Position numbers and translations under genes: made by a program
Origin: Acidobacteriota bacterium
GTDB taxonomy: Bacteria > Acidobacteriota > Vicinamibacteria > Vicinamibacterales > 2-12-FULL-66-21
Direction: 5' to 3'
Length of the DNA: 17,937 nucleotides
Assembly: GCA_020200195.1 (NCBI GenBank)
Contig: JAIVJE010000001.1
Location: 1 to 17,937 of the forward strand
Shown: positions 1 to 5,834 of the stretch, piece after piece
How the letters are laid out: each line of letters starts with the position of its first letter
Numbering within the stretch: the stretch's first letter is position 1
The notes under the pieces: model-generated
Seen by the model: the letters and a program-made list of their open reading frames with translations, nothing else
The model's database searches: none
Told to the model about the DNA's origin: nothing

Positions 1-143
1 AGATAGGGGTTTGCAGAAACCGTGCGGATCGCCGGGCCGCTCAGGCTCCCGATATACACGCCCTCGTGTACCGACTCGAAGAGACGCGCGAAAGCCTCGG
101 GCGGCGGCGTGGTGCGCGCGGAGAGCTCAGGCACGTCCGCCAT
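1..143 (-). CDS. PAS-domain sensor protein, N-terminal fragment (cut by window edge)
   Basis: Reading the minus strand from the ATG at 143 gives 47 open codons that run off the window. After about 15 variable residues comes FARLFESVHEGVYIGSL and then TVSANPY. This is the typical opening of a PAS domain in bacterial sensor kinases and phosphodiesterases: a helix 'lFesv.eGvyi', a glycine turn, then 'aNP'. Family knowledge suggests a signal-sensing protein whose output domain (histidine kinase, GGDEF or similar) lies outside the window. The gene is divergent to the SDR gene. Its ATG (143-141) shares bases with an in-frame plus-strand ATG at 142, so at most one of the two genes is likely to use this spot; the SDR more plausibly starts at 175. 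No Shine-Dalgarno sequence is evident. Only the PAS opening is visible, so the protein type is uncertain. Confidence 0.6.
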   Translation of the reverse strand, partial: MADVPELSARTTPPPEAFARLFESVHEGVYIGSLSGPAIRTVSANPY

Positions 144-174
144 GTTAGCATCCGCTTCGACGCCACACGATTCC

Positions 175-963
175 ATGTTCACCCCTTCGCTTTTGCGTGA
201 TCAGGTCGCCATCGTCACCGGCGGCGGGACGGGCATCGGGCTTGCGGTTGCGAAACGCTTCGGCGAGCTCGGCGCCAAGGTCGCGATAGGCAGCCGCAAC
301 GCGAAGAACCTCGAAGAGGGCACAGCGGAACTGCGTCATGCCGGCCAGGACCCGCTGGCGGTCCAGGTTGACGTACGCAAGCCCGAGCAAGTGGACGAAA
401 TGGTCGCCCGGGTCGTGAAACACTTCGGCCGCATCGATATCCTGATCAACAACGCGGCCGGCAATTTCGTCTGCCGCGCGGAGGATCTCTCACCCAATGG
501 GTGGAACGCGGTCGTCGGAATCGTCCTGCACGGCAGCTTCTACTGCTCGCGCGCAGTGGGGCGCCACATTATCGCCCGCGGCGGTGGAGGCGTCATCGTC
601 TCGATCCTCGCCAACTACGTCTGGACAGGAAGCGCAGGCACGGTTCACTCGGCGGCGGCGAAGGCAGGCGTGATGTCGATGACTCAGACGCTCGCCGTCG
701 AGTGGGGACGTCACCGTATCCGAGTCAACGCCGTGGCGCCCGGGCCGATCGAATCGCCCGGCGCGGCACGGCAGCTGTGGAACACGCCCGAGGCCGTTCA
801 GCGCATTTCGGGGACGATTCCGCTGCAGCGCTGGGGCCTTCCGATGGAGGTCGCCGACGCCGTCGCGTTCCTGGCGTCCGAGCACGCGAGCTTCATCACG
901 GGTGAGATTCTCACGATCGACGGGGGCGCCTGGCTGGGACGCGGACCGTTCGAATTCGTTTAG
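175..963 (+). CDS. SDR-family oxidoreductase, 2,4-dienoyl-CoA reductase type
   Basis: A 262-residue short-chain dehydrogenase/reductase. Residues 15-22 are the cofactor motif TGGGTGIG; NNAAG is at 92-96. An Arg follows the second strand (GSRN, 40-43), which favours NADP(H). The usual YxxxK is absent. Instead Ser159 and Lys163 sit in HSAAAKAG, and Tyr148 lies 15 residues before the Lys, which is the Tyr-to-Lys spacing of mammalian mitochondrial 2,4-dienoyl-CoA reductase (Tyr199/Lys214). The PGPIES segment and a C-terminal GGAWLG also fit. The likely role is NADPH-dependent reduction of an unsaturated acyl-CoA in the cytoplasm during beta-oxidation of unsaturated fatty acids; another enoyl-CoA reductase is possible. 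I chose ATG 175 because it places the cofactor motif at the usual distance. ATG 142 is the alternative, giving 11 more residues. Neither has a strong ribosome binding site. The stop is TAG at 961. Confidence 0.85.
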   Translation: MFTPSLLRDQVAIVTGGGTGIGLAVAKRFGELGAKVAIGSRNAKNLEEGTAELRHAGQDPLAVQVDVRKPEQVDEMVARVVKHFGRIDILINNAAGNFVCRAEDLSPNGWNAVVGIVLHGSFYCSRAVGRHIIARGGGGVIVSILANYVWTGSAGTVHSAAAKAGVMSMTQTLAVEWGRHRIRVNAVAPGPIESPGAARQLWNTPEAVQRISGTIPLQRWGLPMEVADAVAFLASEHASFITGEILTIDGGAWLGRGPFEFV

Positions 964-1074
964 GTGTCCCCCCGGCGCCAGCTGCGTCCAACGGCAAGGA
1001 ACACGACTAGCCGCTCAACTCCAACCGGAAGTAAGGCTTATCGGCCGGTGGCAGACCAGCCGAAGATTGGCGGG

Positions 1075-1106
1075 TTTGTGAACGGCATAATTATCCTATA
1101 ATTCTG
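1075..1106 (+). promoter_or_regulatory. Promoter with perfect TATAAT and possible Lrp-type operator
   Basis: A perfect TATAAT lies at 1097-1102 in a locally AT-rich pocket, with a weak TTGTGA (-35-like, 15 bp upstream) at 1076-1081. The downstream GTG start is only 9 bases after the -10 box, so transcription would begin at or within a few bases of the start codon. Bases 1092-1106 (TATCCTATAATTCTG) match the E. coli Lrp consensus YAGHAWATTWTDCTR at 12 of 15 positions by my alignment and overlap the -10 box. That fits autoregulation by the Lrp-family product of the next gene. The regulator's own specificity is unknown, so the operator is a hypothesis. Confidence 0.55.
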
Positions 1107-1111
1107 AGATT

Positions 1112-1600
1112 GTGGCCACAGGCAGAATAATCGACACCATAGACCTCCGTATTGCCGAGATTCTTCAGGCAAACGCCAGGGAAACACAAGCCGACATCGC
1201 TCGCGACGTCGGGCTGGCGCCCTCCGCCGTCCTCGAGCGGATCCGCAAGCTCGAAGCCAGGGGGGTCATCAAGGGCTATACGGCCCAGATCGACCCACAC
1301 GTGATCGACCAGGGGATGCTTGCCTTCGTCGCGGTCCGGAGCGAGGAACCGCTAGGGGACGACAACGTGGGTCGCCTGCTCGCCGACTGCGCTGAGGTCC
1401 TCGAGGTCCACCATGTCGCCGGCGACGACTGCTATCTGATAAAAGTCCGCGCGCGCGATGCCGAGCACCTGGGACAGCTTCTGCGGACGCGCTTCGGCCG
1501 TATGCCGGGTGTGCGCTCCACACGGACGACGATCGTTCTTGAAACGGTGAAGGAGACATCGCGGTTGCCAATCGTCCGCGTCCAGGAGGTGTCGTCGTGA
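1112..1600 (+). CDS. Lrp/AsnC family transcriptional regulator
   Basis: A 162-residue protein of standard family length. Residues 7-60 form the winged helix-turn-helix: IDLRIAEILQANARETQADIA opens it in two helices, followed by the recognition segment LAPSAVLERIRKLE. Residues 68-145 form the RAM/ACT-like ligand domain, including the typical HHVAGDDCYLIKV strand (100-112). Family members bind amino acids or related small molecules and switch nearby transport or metabolic genes. The start is GTG 1112, with no Shine-Dalgarno sequence at a normal distance and a TATAAT only 9 bases upstream, suggesting a leaderless or nearly leaderless mRNA. Its last codons overlap the start of the DMT transporter by 4 bases (GTGA, 1597-1600), so it probably controls, and is co-translated with, that exporter. 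The effector is unknown; an amino acid is the usual expectation. Confidence 0.92.
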   Translation: MATGRIIDTIDLRIAEILQANARETQADIARDVGLAPSAVLERIRKLEARGVIKGYTAQIDPHVIDQGMLAFVAVRSEEPLGDDNVGRLLADCAEVLEVHHVAGDDCYLIKVRARDAEHLGQLLRTRFGRMPGVRSTRTTIVLETVKETSRLPIVRVQEVSS

Positions 1601-2574
1601 CGCCGTCTCCGACGCGTCGCCAGCGCCGCCTTGCATACTTCGCATGGGTCGCTGTCTGCCTCATCTGGGGCACGACGTACTTCGGCATTCGCGTGAGTCT
1701 CGAGTCGATGCCCCCCGCACTGATGGGCGGACTCCGATGGACGACGGCCGGACTGCTTCTCGTGTTCTACGTCCTCGCGCGGGGTGGCTCGGTGCCCCCT
1801 CGGTCGCGCTGGGGAACTGTTGCGCTGCTCGCGTTCCTCCTGCTGGGACTTGGCAATGGGGGCGTTGTCTTCGCCGAGCAGTGGGTGCCGAGCGGCTTGG
1901 CCGCTGTCATGGTCGCATCTTCTCCATTCTGGATGGCCGGGGTCGAAGCGTGCTTCGAGGGTGGTGAGCGCCTGCGAGTACCCGGTCTCGCCGGACTCCT
2001 GATCGGCTTCAGCGGCATCCTGGTGCTCGTGTGGCCAGAGCTCACACTGGGCGCCGCGGGGAATCGCAGCTTCGTCGCTGGGATTATCGCGCTGCAGGTG
2101 GCGTCACTCGGCTGGTCGCTCGGATCGGCCTATTCCCGGCGGCATGCCCGGGAAGATGACGTGCTCGGCATGACCGCGTATCAGATGCTCGCCGGCGGCC
2201 TGATGATGATCGTCGCCGGCACGGTCCGCGGCGAGTGGAGCGATCTGTTCTTCACACCTCGCACGGCGGCGGCGCTCGCCTACCTGTCGACGCTCGGCGC
2301 GATCGGCGGGTTTGTCGCGTACACGTATGCGCTGCGCCATCTGCCGGTAGCGTTCGTCTCGCTCTACGCGTACATCAATCCGGTAATCGCGGTGGCTCTT
2401 GGCGTGCTCCTTCTCGGAGAGCCATTTACCGCGCGCATGGCGGCGGCTGCGGCGCTCGTCTTCCTGGGTGTTGTGGTCGTGCGCTGGAAGCCAGCCGTCC
2501 GGGCAACTTCTGCGCCCGAGTCGGCCGTCCGAACCCGGGAGGACGCGCATGACCGCGGGCAGTCGCGCGGTTGA
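1597..2574 (+). CDS. EamA/DMT-family transporter
   Basis: A 325-residue inner-membrane protein with about ten hydrophobic segments in two EamA repeats (roughly residues 12-150 and 160-297). The opening AWVAVCLIWGTTYFGIRVSL and the second-repeat segment SLYAYINPVIAVALGVLLLGE are typical of the drug/metabolite transporter superfamily (RhaT/YedA/RarD-like). It likely exports amino acids or related metabolites. The start is GTG 1597, preceded by a strong AGGAGGT at 1584-1590 with 6 bases of spacing and overlapping the lrp-type stop, so the two genes are translationally coupled. The pairing with an Lrp/AsnC regulator supports amino-acid-type efflux, but substrate cannot be read from sequence. The C-terminal 25 or so residues are charged and cytoplasmic, and their coding sequence overlaps the next gene by 26 bases. 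Confidence 0.9.
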   Translation: MTPSPTRRQRRLAYFAWVAVCLIWGTTYFGIRVSLESMPPALMGGLRWTTAGLLLVFYVLARGGSVPPRSRWGTVALLAFLLLGLGNGGVVFAEQWVPSGLAAVMVASSPFWMAGVEACFEGGERLRVPGLAGLLIGFSGILVLVWPELTLGAAGNRSFVAGIIALQVASLGWSLGSAYSRRHAREDDVLGMTAYQMLAGGLMMIVAGTVRGEWSDLFFTPRTAAALAYLSTLGAIGGFVAYTYALRHLPVAFVSLYAYINPVIAVALGVLLLGEPFTARMAAAAALVFLGVVVVRWKPAVRATSAPESAVRTREDAHDRGQSRG

Positions 2575-3199
2575 TGAAATGTGGGAACAGCTGCAGGCCC
2601 GAATACGGGCGGTGGCCAACCCCTGGTTGCGGCGGCTGCTGGAGTCGGTCGTGATGGAGAACGCGGAACGGCTCCGCAAATGGCCCGCCGCGCTCACCGT
2701 CCACCACGCGTATGCAGGCGGGCTTCTCGAACATATTCTGAAAGTCGCCGAGGTCGGACAGGCGGTGGCCGTTGCGTACGCGGCAGATCCGGACCTCGTC
2801 CTCGCCGGTGCGGTGTTGCACGACATCGGCAAGCTCGAAGAGCTGCACCACGACGACGTCACGACATATACGCGGGAGGGTAATCTGATCGGCCACATCA
2901 CGCTGGGCGTGATGATCGTGCGGCAGGCGGCCTCCGCAATCCCCAGCTTCCCGTCCGAATTACGGGCGCACCTCGAACACCTGGTCGTCTCGCACCACGG
3001 GGATCGGAAGCTCGGATCGCCTGTTGAGCCGATGACGACCGAAGCCTTCATCCTGTCAGCGGTAGATGATCTCGACGCCACCCTGTTTCAGGTGCAACAG
3101 CACCTGACGCAGGATGGCGACCCGGACGCCGGCGAGGGAGAATTCACCGCCTATCACCCCCGCTTGAGGCGCGTGCTGTTCAGACGCGGCGTCCGCTGA
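2549..3199 (+). CDS. HD-domain hydrolase, YhaM-like 3'-5' exoribonuclease core
   Basis: A 216-residue protein. Metal-binding HD residues are in order: His52/His53 (VHHAYAGGLLEH), His62, His91-Asp92 (VLHDIGKLEEL), His116 (GHITLG), His149-His150 (VSHHGD) and Asp173-Asp174 (AVDDLDA). This closely matches the HD half of Bacillus YhaM (CBF1-like 3'-5' exoribonuclease), including the PAA...HHA..GGLLEH and GxLIGH motifs. YhaM proteins usually begin with an OB-fold of about 90 residues; here the protein starts just before the HD domain, so that domain is missing. RNA 3'-end trimming is the best guess, but a nucleotide phosphohydrolase is possible. The start is ATG 2549, with GGGAGGA at 2536-2542 (6-base spacing), overlapping the transporter gene by 26 bases. 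A longer frame upstream exists but lacks HD-family similarity and sits inside the transporter. Its 3' end overlaps the next, oppositely oriented gene by 20 bases. Confidence 0.85.
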   Translation: MTAGSRAVDEMWEQLQARIRAVANPWLRRLLESVVMENAERLRKWPAALTVHHAYAGGLLEHILKVAEVGQAVAVAYAADPDLVLAGAVLHDIGKLEELHHDDVTTYTREGNLIGHITLGVMIVRQAASAIPSFPSELRAHLEHLVVSHHGDRKLGSPVEPMTTEAFILSAVDDLDATLFQVQQHLTQDGDPDAGEGEFTAYHPRLRRVLFRRGVR

Positions 3200-3326
3200 C
3201 GATACGCACCAGGAACAGTACGATCGCGATCACCAACAGAATGTAGATGAAGTTCCCCATCGTGTAGCCGCTGACCATCCCGAGCAGCCAGAGCACGATC
3301 AGGATGATGGCGATTGTTTCGAGCAT
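3180..3326 (-). CDS. Small lmo0937-type membrane protein (48 aa)
   Basis: A short frame too small for usual cut-offs. From ATG 3326 it encodes MLETIAIILIVLWLLGMVSG, then YTMGNFIYILLVIAIVLFLV and a basic tail RIVSGRR. Two hydrophobic helices are separated by a short polar G-Y-T-M-G-N loop. This is the pattern of the widespread 'lmo0937 family membrane protein' (DUF5670): MLE start, LWLLG, YT.G..I..LLVIAI, then R-rich end. The ribosome binding site is excellent: AAGGAGAG about 4-6 bases before the ATG (3331-3338 on the complement). Its stop codon lies inside the 3' end of the HD-domain gene, so the two genes converge with a 20-base overlap. Family function is unknown; members are often stress-related small membrane proteins. 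Confidence 0.85.
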   Translation of the reverse strand: MLETIAIILIVLWLLGMVSGYTMGNFIYILLVIAIVLFLVRIVSGRRV

Positions 3327-3543
3327 GTGACTCTCCTTGGGTGACCCGGTGAAACTCGCCTGGGGGGTCAGGAGAGCAACGGGTATGCCACGGCCGAGCC
3401 GGGGATTACGCCAGGCGGCCTGCGGCCGTAATCCTGTAGATGGTGCGATTTGCGGGTGAATCGCCGTCCGGCGCCGACCCTACCCCAGCAATAACGCAAT
3501 GGCGTTCAATACACATCGCCGTGGAATGTGCACCGCGCGGGGC
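3327..3543. other. Intergenic region with one inverted repeat
   Basis: Between the small membrane-protein gene and fabZ (both minus strand). It contains the ribosome binding site of the small gene (about 3331-3338) and an inverted repeat: GGATTACG at 3403-3410 and its exact complement CGTAATCC at 3427-3434. Inside is a smaller CAGG/CCTG pair (3412-3415 with 3419-3422). There is no run of T after the hairpin on either strand, so it does not look like an intrinsic terminator; a processing site or protein-binding palindrome is possible. A minor AACGC/GCGTT stem lies at 3493-3506 just after fabZ. I see no coding frame or structured RNA. Confidence 0.5.
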
Positions 3544-4005
3544 CTAGGTCGACTCCCCCTCGGTTCGCGGGCCGAGGGCAAATGTCATGGTGCCCTCGAC
3601 GACGACCTTGCCGTCCACACGCGCCACGCCGTGCAGCAGGCCCATCCGGCTCCGCAGTCTTCGCACCCGCGCTTCGATCTCGACGACGTCGCCTGGATGC
3701 ACCGGATGTCGATATCGCACGCGCTCGATGCCCGCAAAGTAGATCAGGCGCTGGCGATTCTCCGGCTTCGCCAGAATCATGATGGCGCCCACCTGCGCCA
3801 CTGCCTCGGTCAGGATAGTTGGCGGCAGCACCGGCGGCTCTCCGTCGCGATGCGCGAGGTAACGCTCGTTCAGGGTGACGTTCTTGATCCCGACGATGCG
3901 CTTGTCCGGCTCGAGCTCGGTAATGCGGTCCACGAGCAGAAACGGATACCGGTGGGGCAGGATGCGCTCGATGGCTGAGTAGTCGAGGGGTAGTGTGATG
4001 TCCAT
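3544..4005 (-). CDS. fabZ: 3-hydroxyacyl-ACP dehydratase, FabZ family, atypical active-site loop
   Basis: A 153-residue hotdog-fold protein of normal FabZ length. The N-terminal motif ILPHRYPFLLVDRI (15-28) is canonical, as are the NVTLNE turn and the central-helix TEAVAQVGAI with the catalytic Glu at 67. FabZ dehydrates 3-hydroxyacyl-ACP in the cytoplasmic fatty-acid elongation cycle. The catalytic His segment is unusual: the normal HFPGxPVMPG is replaced by HRDGEPPVLPP, so His52 is retained but HFPG becomes HRDG. His-to-Glu spacing is 15 rather than 14 residues, caused by compensating one-residue indels. Activity is likely but not certain; a FabZ-like thioester dehydratase of another pathway is an alternative. 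No Shine-Dalgarno precedes ATG 4005. The natural end of the gamma-glutamyltransferase gene lies 3 bases upstream, so translational coupling is likely. Confidence 0.85.
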   Translation of the reverse strand: MDITLPLDYSAIERILPHRYPFLLVDRITELEPDKRIVGIKNVTLNERYLAHRDGEPPVLPPTILTEAVAQVGAIMILAKPENRQRLIYFAGIERVRYRHPVHPGDVVEIEARVRRLRSRMGLLHGVARVDGKVVVEGTMTFALGPRTEGEST

Positions 4006-4008
4006 GGG

Positions 4009-4085
4009 TCAGTATCCGAGAGTCCTGCCGTTCATCCGCGGGTCGGATGCACCGAGTCGCACCCCGGTCTTGGGGTCGATCATGA
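4009..4085 (-). pseudogene. ggt: Displaced 3' end of the gamma-glutamyltransferase gene
   Basis: One base out of frame with the main reading frame, the minus strand encodes IMIDPKTGVRLGASDPR, then MNGRTLGY and a stop at 4011-4009. This is the expected C-terminal strand of gamma-glutamyltransferases (GASDPR...GY). Restoring one base in CACGC-ATCATGATC (about 4085) would fuse GDVHA to IMIDPKTG and give a normal 569-residue enzyme ending 3 bases before the fabZ start codon. The conserved tail and tight operon spacing imply a very recent mutation or a sequencing/assembly error. I see no slippery heptamer that would support programmed frameshifting. Confidence 0.85.
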
Positions 4086-5717
4086 TGCGTGGACGTCGCC
4101 CATATCTGGTTGGATCGACGTCTGGTGTCCCAGTGCGTTGAGGGCGTTGACGACGTCGGCCGGGAAGCCCTGCCGCTCGAGGCGAAGCTCGTCGGGCAGC
4201 CACTGATGATGAAAACGCGGCGCGTCCACGGCCTCCTGCACGTTCATCCCGTGGTCGATGACATTCAGAATCACTTGCAGGACGGTCGTGATGATCCGCG
4301 GACCACCGGGAGATCCGACGACGAGAAATGATTTCCCGCTGCGCGTCACGATCGTCGGCGTCATGGAACTGACCATGCGCTTCCGAGGCGCGATGGCGTT
4401 CGCCTCACCGCCCACCAGGCCGTACATGTTTGGCGCGCCTGGCTTCGCGCTGAAGTCGTCCATTTCGTTGTTCAACAGAAAGCCGGCGCCACGCACCATC
4501 TGTCCGTTGCCAAACCACCCGTTGAGGGTTGTCGTCGTCGAGACCGCGGTGCCGTCGGCATCGACGATTGAATAATGGGTGGTCTGTACCGATTCGAAGT
4601 CGTTCGCACTTCCGGGGCGAACCTCGCGTGACGGGGTGGCGCGCGTCAAGTCTATTGCTGCTCGGCGGTGGGCGGCATAGCGTTTCGACAACAAGCCGGC
4701 GAGGGGCACTCTGAAGAACGCGGGATCTCCCAGCCACTCGGACCGGTCGGCGTAGACGCGCTTCTCGGCTTCCGCAATCATGTGAATGGTCCGCGACGAA
4801 TTCGGGCCGGAGTCTGTGAGCGGAAACCCTTCGAGGATGTTGAGCAGTTGAATGAGCGCCACACCGCCGGAGCTGACGGGCGGGAATGCGACCACACCGT
4901 AATCACGGTACGACCCGGTGAGCGGCGGCCGTTCGATGGGAGCGTATCCAACGAGATCTGCTTGCGTGATCAACCCGCCGGTGCGCTGCATCTCGGCAAC
5001 GATCAGATTCGCGATCTCCCCGCGGTAGAAGCCATCTTCTCCTTGAGCCGCGATGAGCCGCAACGTGCGGGCAAGATCCTTCTGCACGAAGCGTGAGCCG
5101 GCCTCGAGGGCGCGACCGCCAGGAAGGAATGCCTGCGCCGTGTCGGGGAAGCGCTGCAGGAGCTTCGACTCGCCGGCGATCTGCTCGGACAACGCGTGCT
5201 CGACATCGAAGCCCGTCTCAGCCAGCGCGATGGCCGGGGCGACGAGTTCGGCGAACGGGAGACGGCCGTATTTACGATGCGCCAGCGCCAGGCCAGCCAC
5301 CGAACCAGGGACGCCGGCGGCGAGCGGCCCGACAAGGCTTTTGTCCGCGATCGGGTCGCCGTGCACGTCGAGAAACATGTCGCGCGTAGCGGCGGCGGGC
5401 GCGATCTCCCGATAGTCGATGGCCGTCGCGCGGCCGTCCCCGAACCGGATCAACATGAGGCCACCTCCGCCGAGGTTGCCCGCAGCGGGATAGGTGACGG
5501 CGAGCGCAAACCCAACGGCCACGGCGGCGTCGACGGCGCTGCCGCCACGGCGCATGATCTCGACCCCGACACGTGAGGCGATCTCGCTCGTCGAGCCGAC
5601 CATGCCGTGCGCAGCGCGAACGGGCGCACGCGATGCCCCACGCACTCCCGCGCCGAGCGGCAGTAGTAGTGCGACAACGAGAACGACCGCGTGCCGAAGG
5701 GGAAGGCGGAGCGTCAT
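4080..5717 (-). CDS. ggt: Gamma-glutamyltransferase, C-terminus removed by a frameshift
   Basis: As read, 545 residues. Residues 1-28 are a signal peptide (basic start, VVLVVALLLPLGAG), so the enzyme acts in the periplasm. There it cleaves gamma-glutamyl bonds of glutathione and similar compounds by hydrolysis or transpeptidation. Large-subunit motifs include GGSAVDAAVAV and AAGNLGGGG. The self-cleavage site and nucleophile is Thr379 in ESVQTTHYSIVD, equivalent to E. coli Thr391. Small-subunit motifs NNEMDDFS (416-423), SSMTPTIV (450-457), GSPGG (468-472) and RFHHQWLPDE (501-510) are all intact. The frame stops at TGA after GDVHAS, whereas family members continue about 25 more residues to a conserved ASDPR...GY end. 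That missing end is present in another frame immediately downstream (see 4009-4085). It is thus either a recently inactivated gene or a sequence error. A TATACT box at 5763-5758 could be the promoter. Confidence 0.9.
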   Translation of the reverse strand: MTLRLPLRHAVVLVVALLLPLGAGVRGASRAPVRAAHGMVGSTSEIASRVGVEIMRRGGSAVDAAVAVGFALAVTYPAAGNLGGGGLMLIRFGDGRATAIDYREIAPAAATRDMFLDVHGDPIADKSLVGPLAAGVPGSVAGLALAHRKYGRLPFAELVAPAIALAETGFDVEHALSEQIAGESKLLQRFPDTAQAFLPGGRALEAGSRFVQKDLARTLRLIAAQGEDGFYRGEIANLIVAEMQRTGGLITQADLVGYAPIERPPLTGSYRDYGVVAFPPVSSGGVALIQLLNILEGFPLTDSGPNSSRTIHMIAEAEKRVYADRSEWLGDPAFFRVPLAGLLSKRYAAHRRAAIDLTRATPSREVRPGSANDFESVQTTHYSIVDADGTAVSTTTTLNGWFGNGQMVRGAGFLLNNEMDDFSAKPGAPNMYGLVGGEANAIAPRKRMVSSMTPTIVTRSGKSFLVVGSPGGPRIITTVLQVILNVIDHGMNVQEAVDAPRFHHQWLPDELRLERQGFPADVVNALNALGHQTSIQPDMGDVHAS

Positions 5718-5757
5718 GCCAAGGAGTGCGGCCGCATCGAGCAGGTCAGAATTATTA

Positions 5758-5765
5758 AGTATAAT
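5758..5765. promoter_or_regulatory. Divergent -10 region between ggt and the phosphatase gene
   Basis: An AT-rich island (AATTATTAAGTATAATCC) in otherwise GC-rich DNA. The plus strand reads TATAAT at 5760-5765, about 70 bases before the GTG start of the phosphatase gene. The minus strand reads TATACT (5763-5758), 40 bases before the ggt start. No convincing -35 box is visible for either direction, so these are candidate -10 elements only. Confidence 0.4.
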
Positions 5766-5834
5766 CCGGGACGTCTATTGCCGCGGCACGACCGCGGGAT
5801 CTCGCGCACCACTCGGAAGGACGACCACGTCTCA

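Noticed and set aside
2104..3081. 325-codon minus-strand frame opposite the transporter and HD genes
   Set aside because: No domain signal and opposite two well-supported overlapping genes.
3403..3434. Intrinsic terminator after fabZ
   Set aside because: The hairpin is not followed by a T run on either strand.
4080..4090. Programmed frameshift in ggt
   Set aside because: No slippery run, no Shine-Dalgarno-like stimulator and no obvious hairpin at the site; a simple missing base explains it better.
4009..4203. A separate 64-residue gene downstream of ggt
   Set aside because: Only its last 25 residues are meaningful and they are the missing end of gamma-glutamyltransferase; the rest is an out-of-frame shadow.
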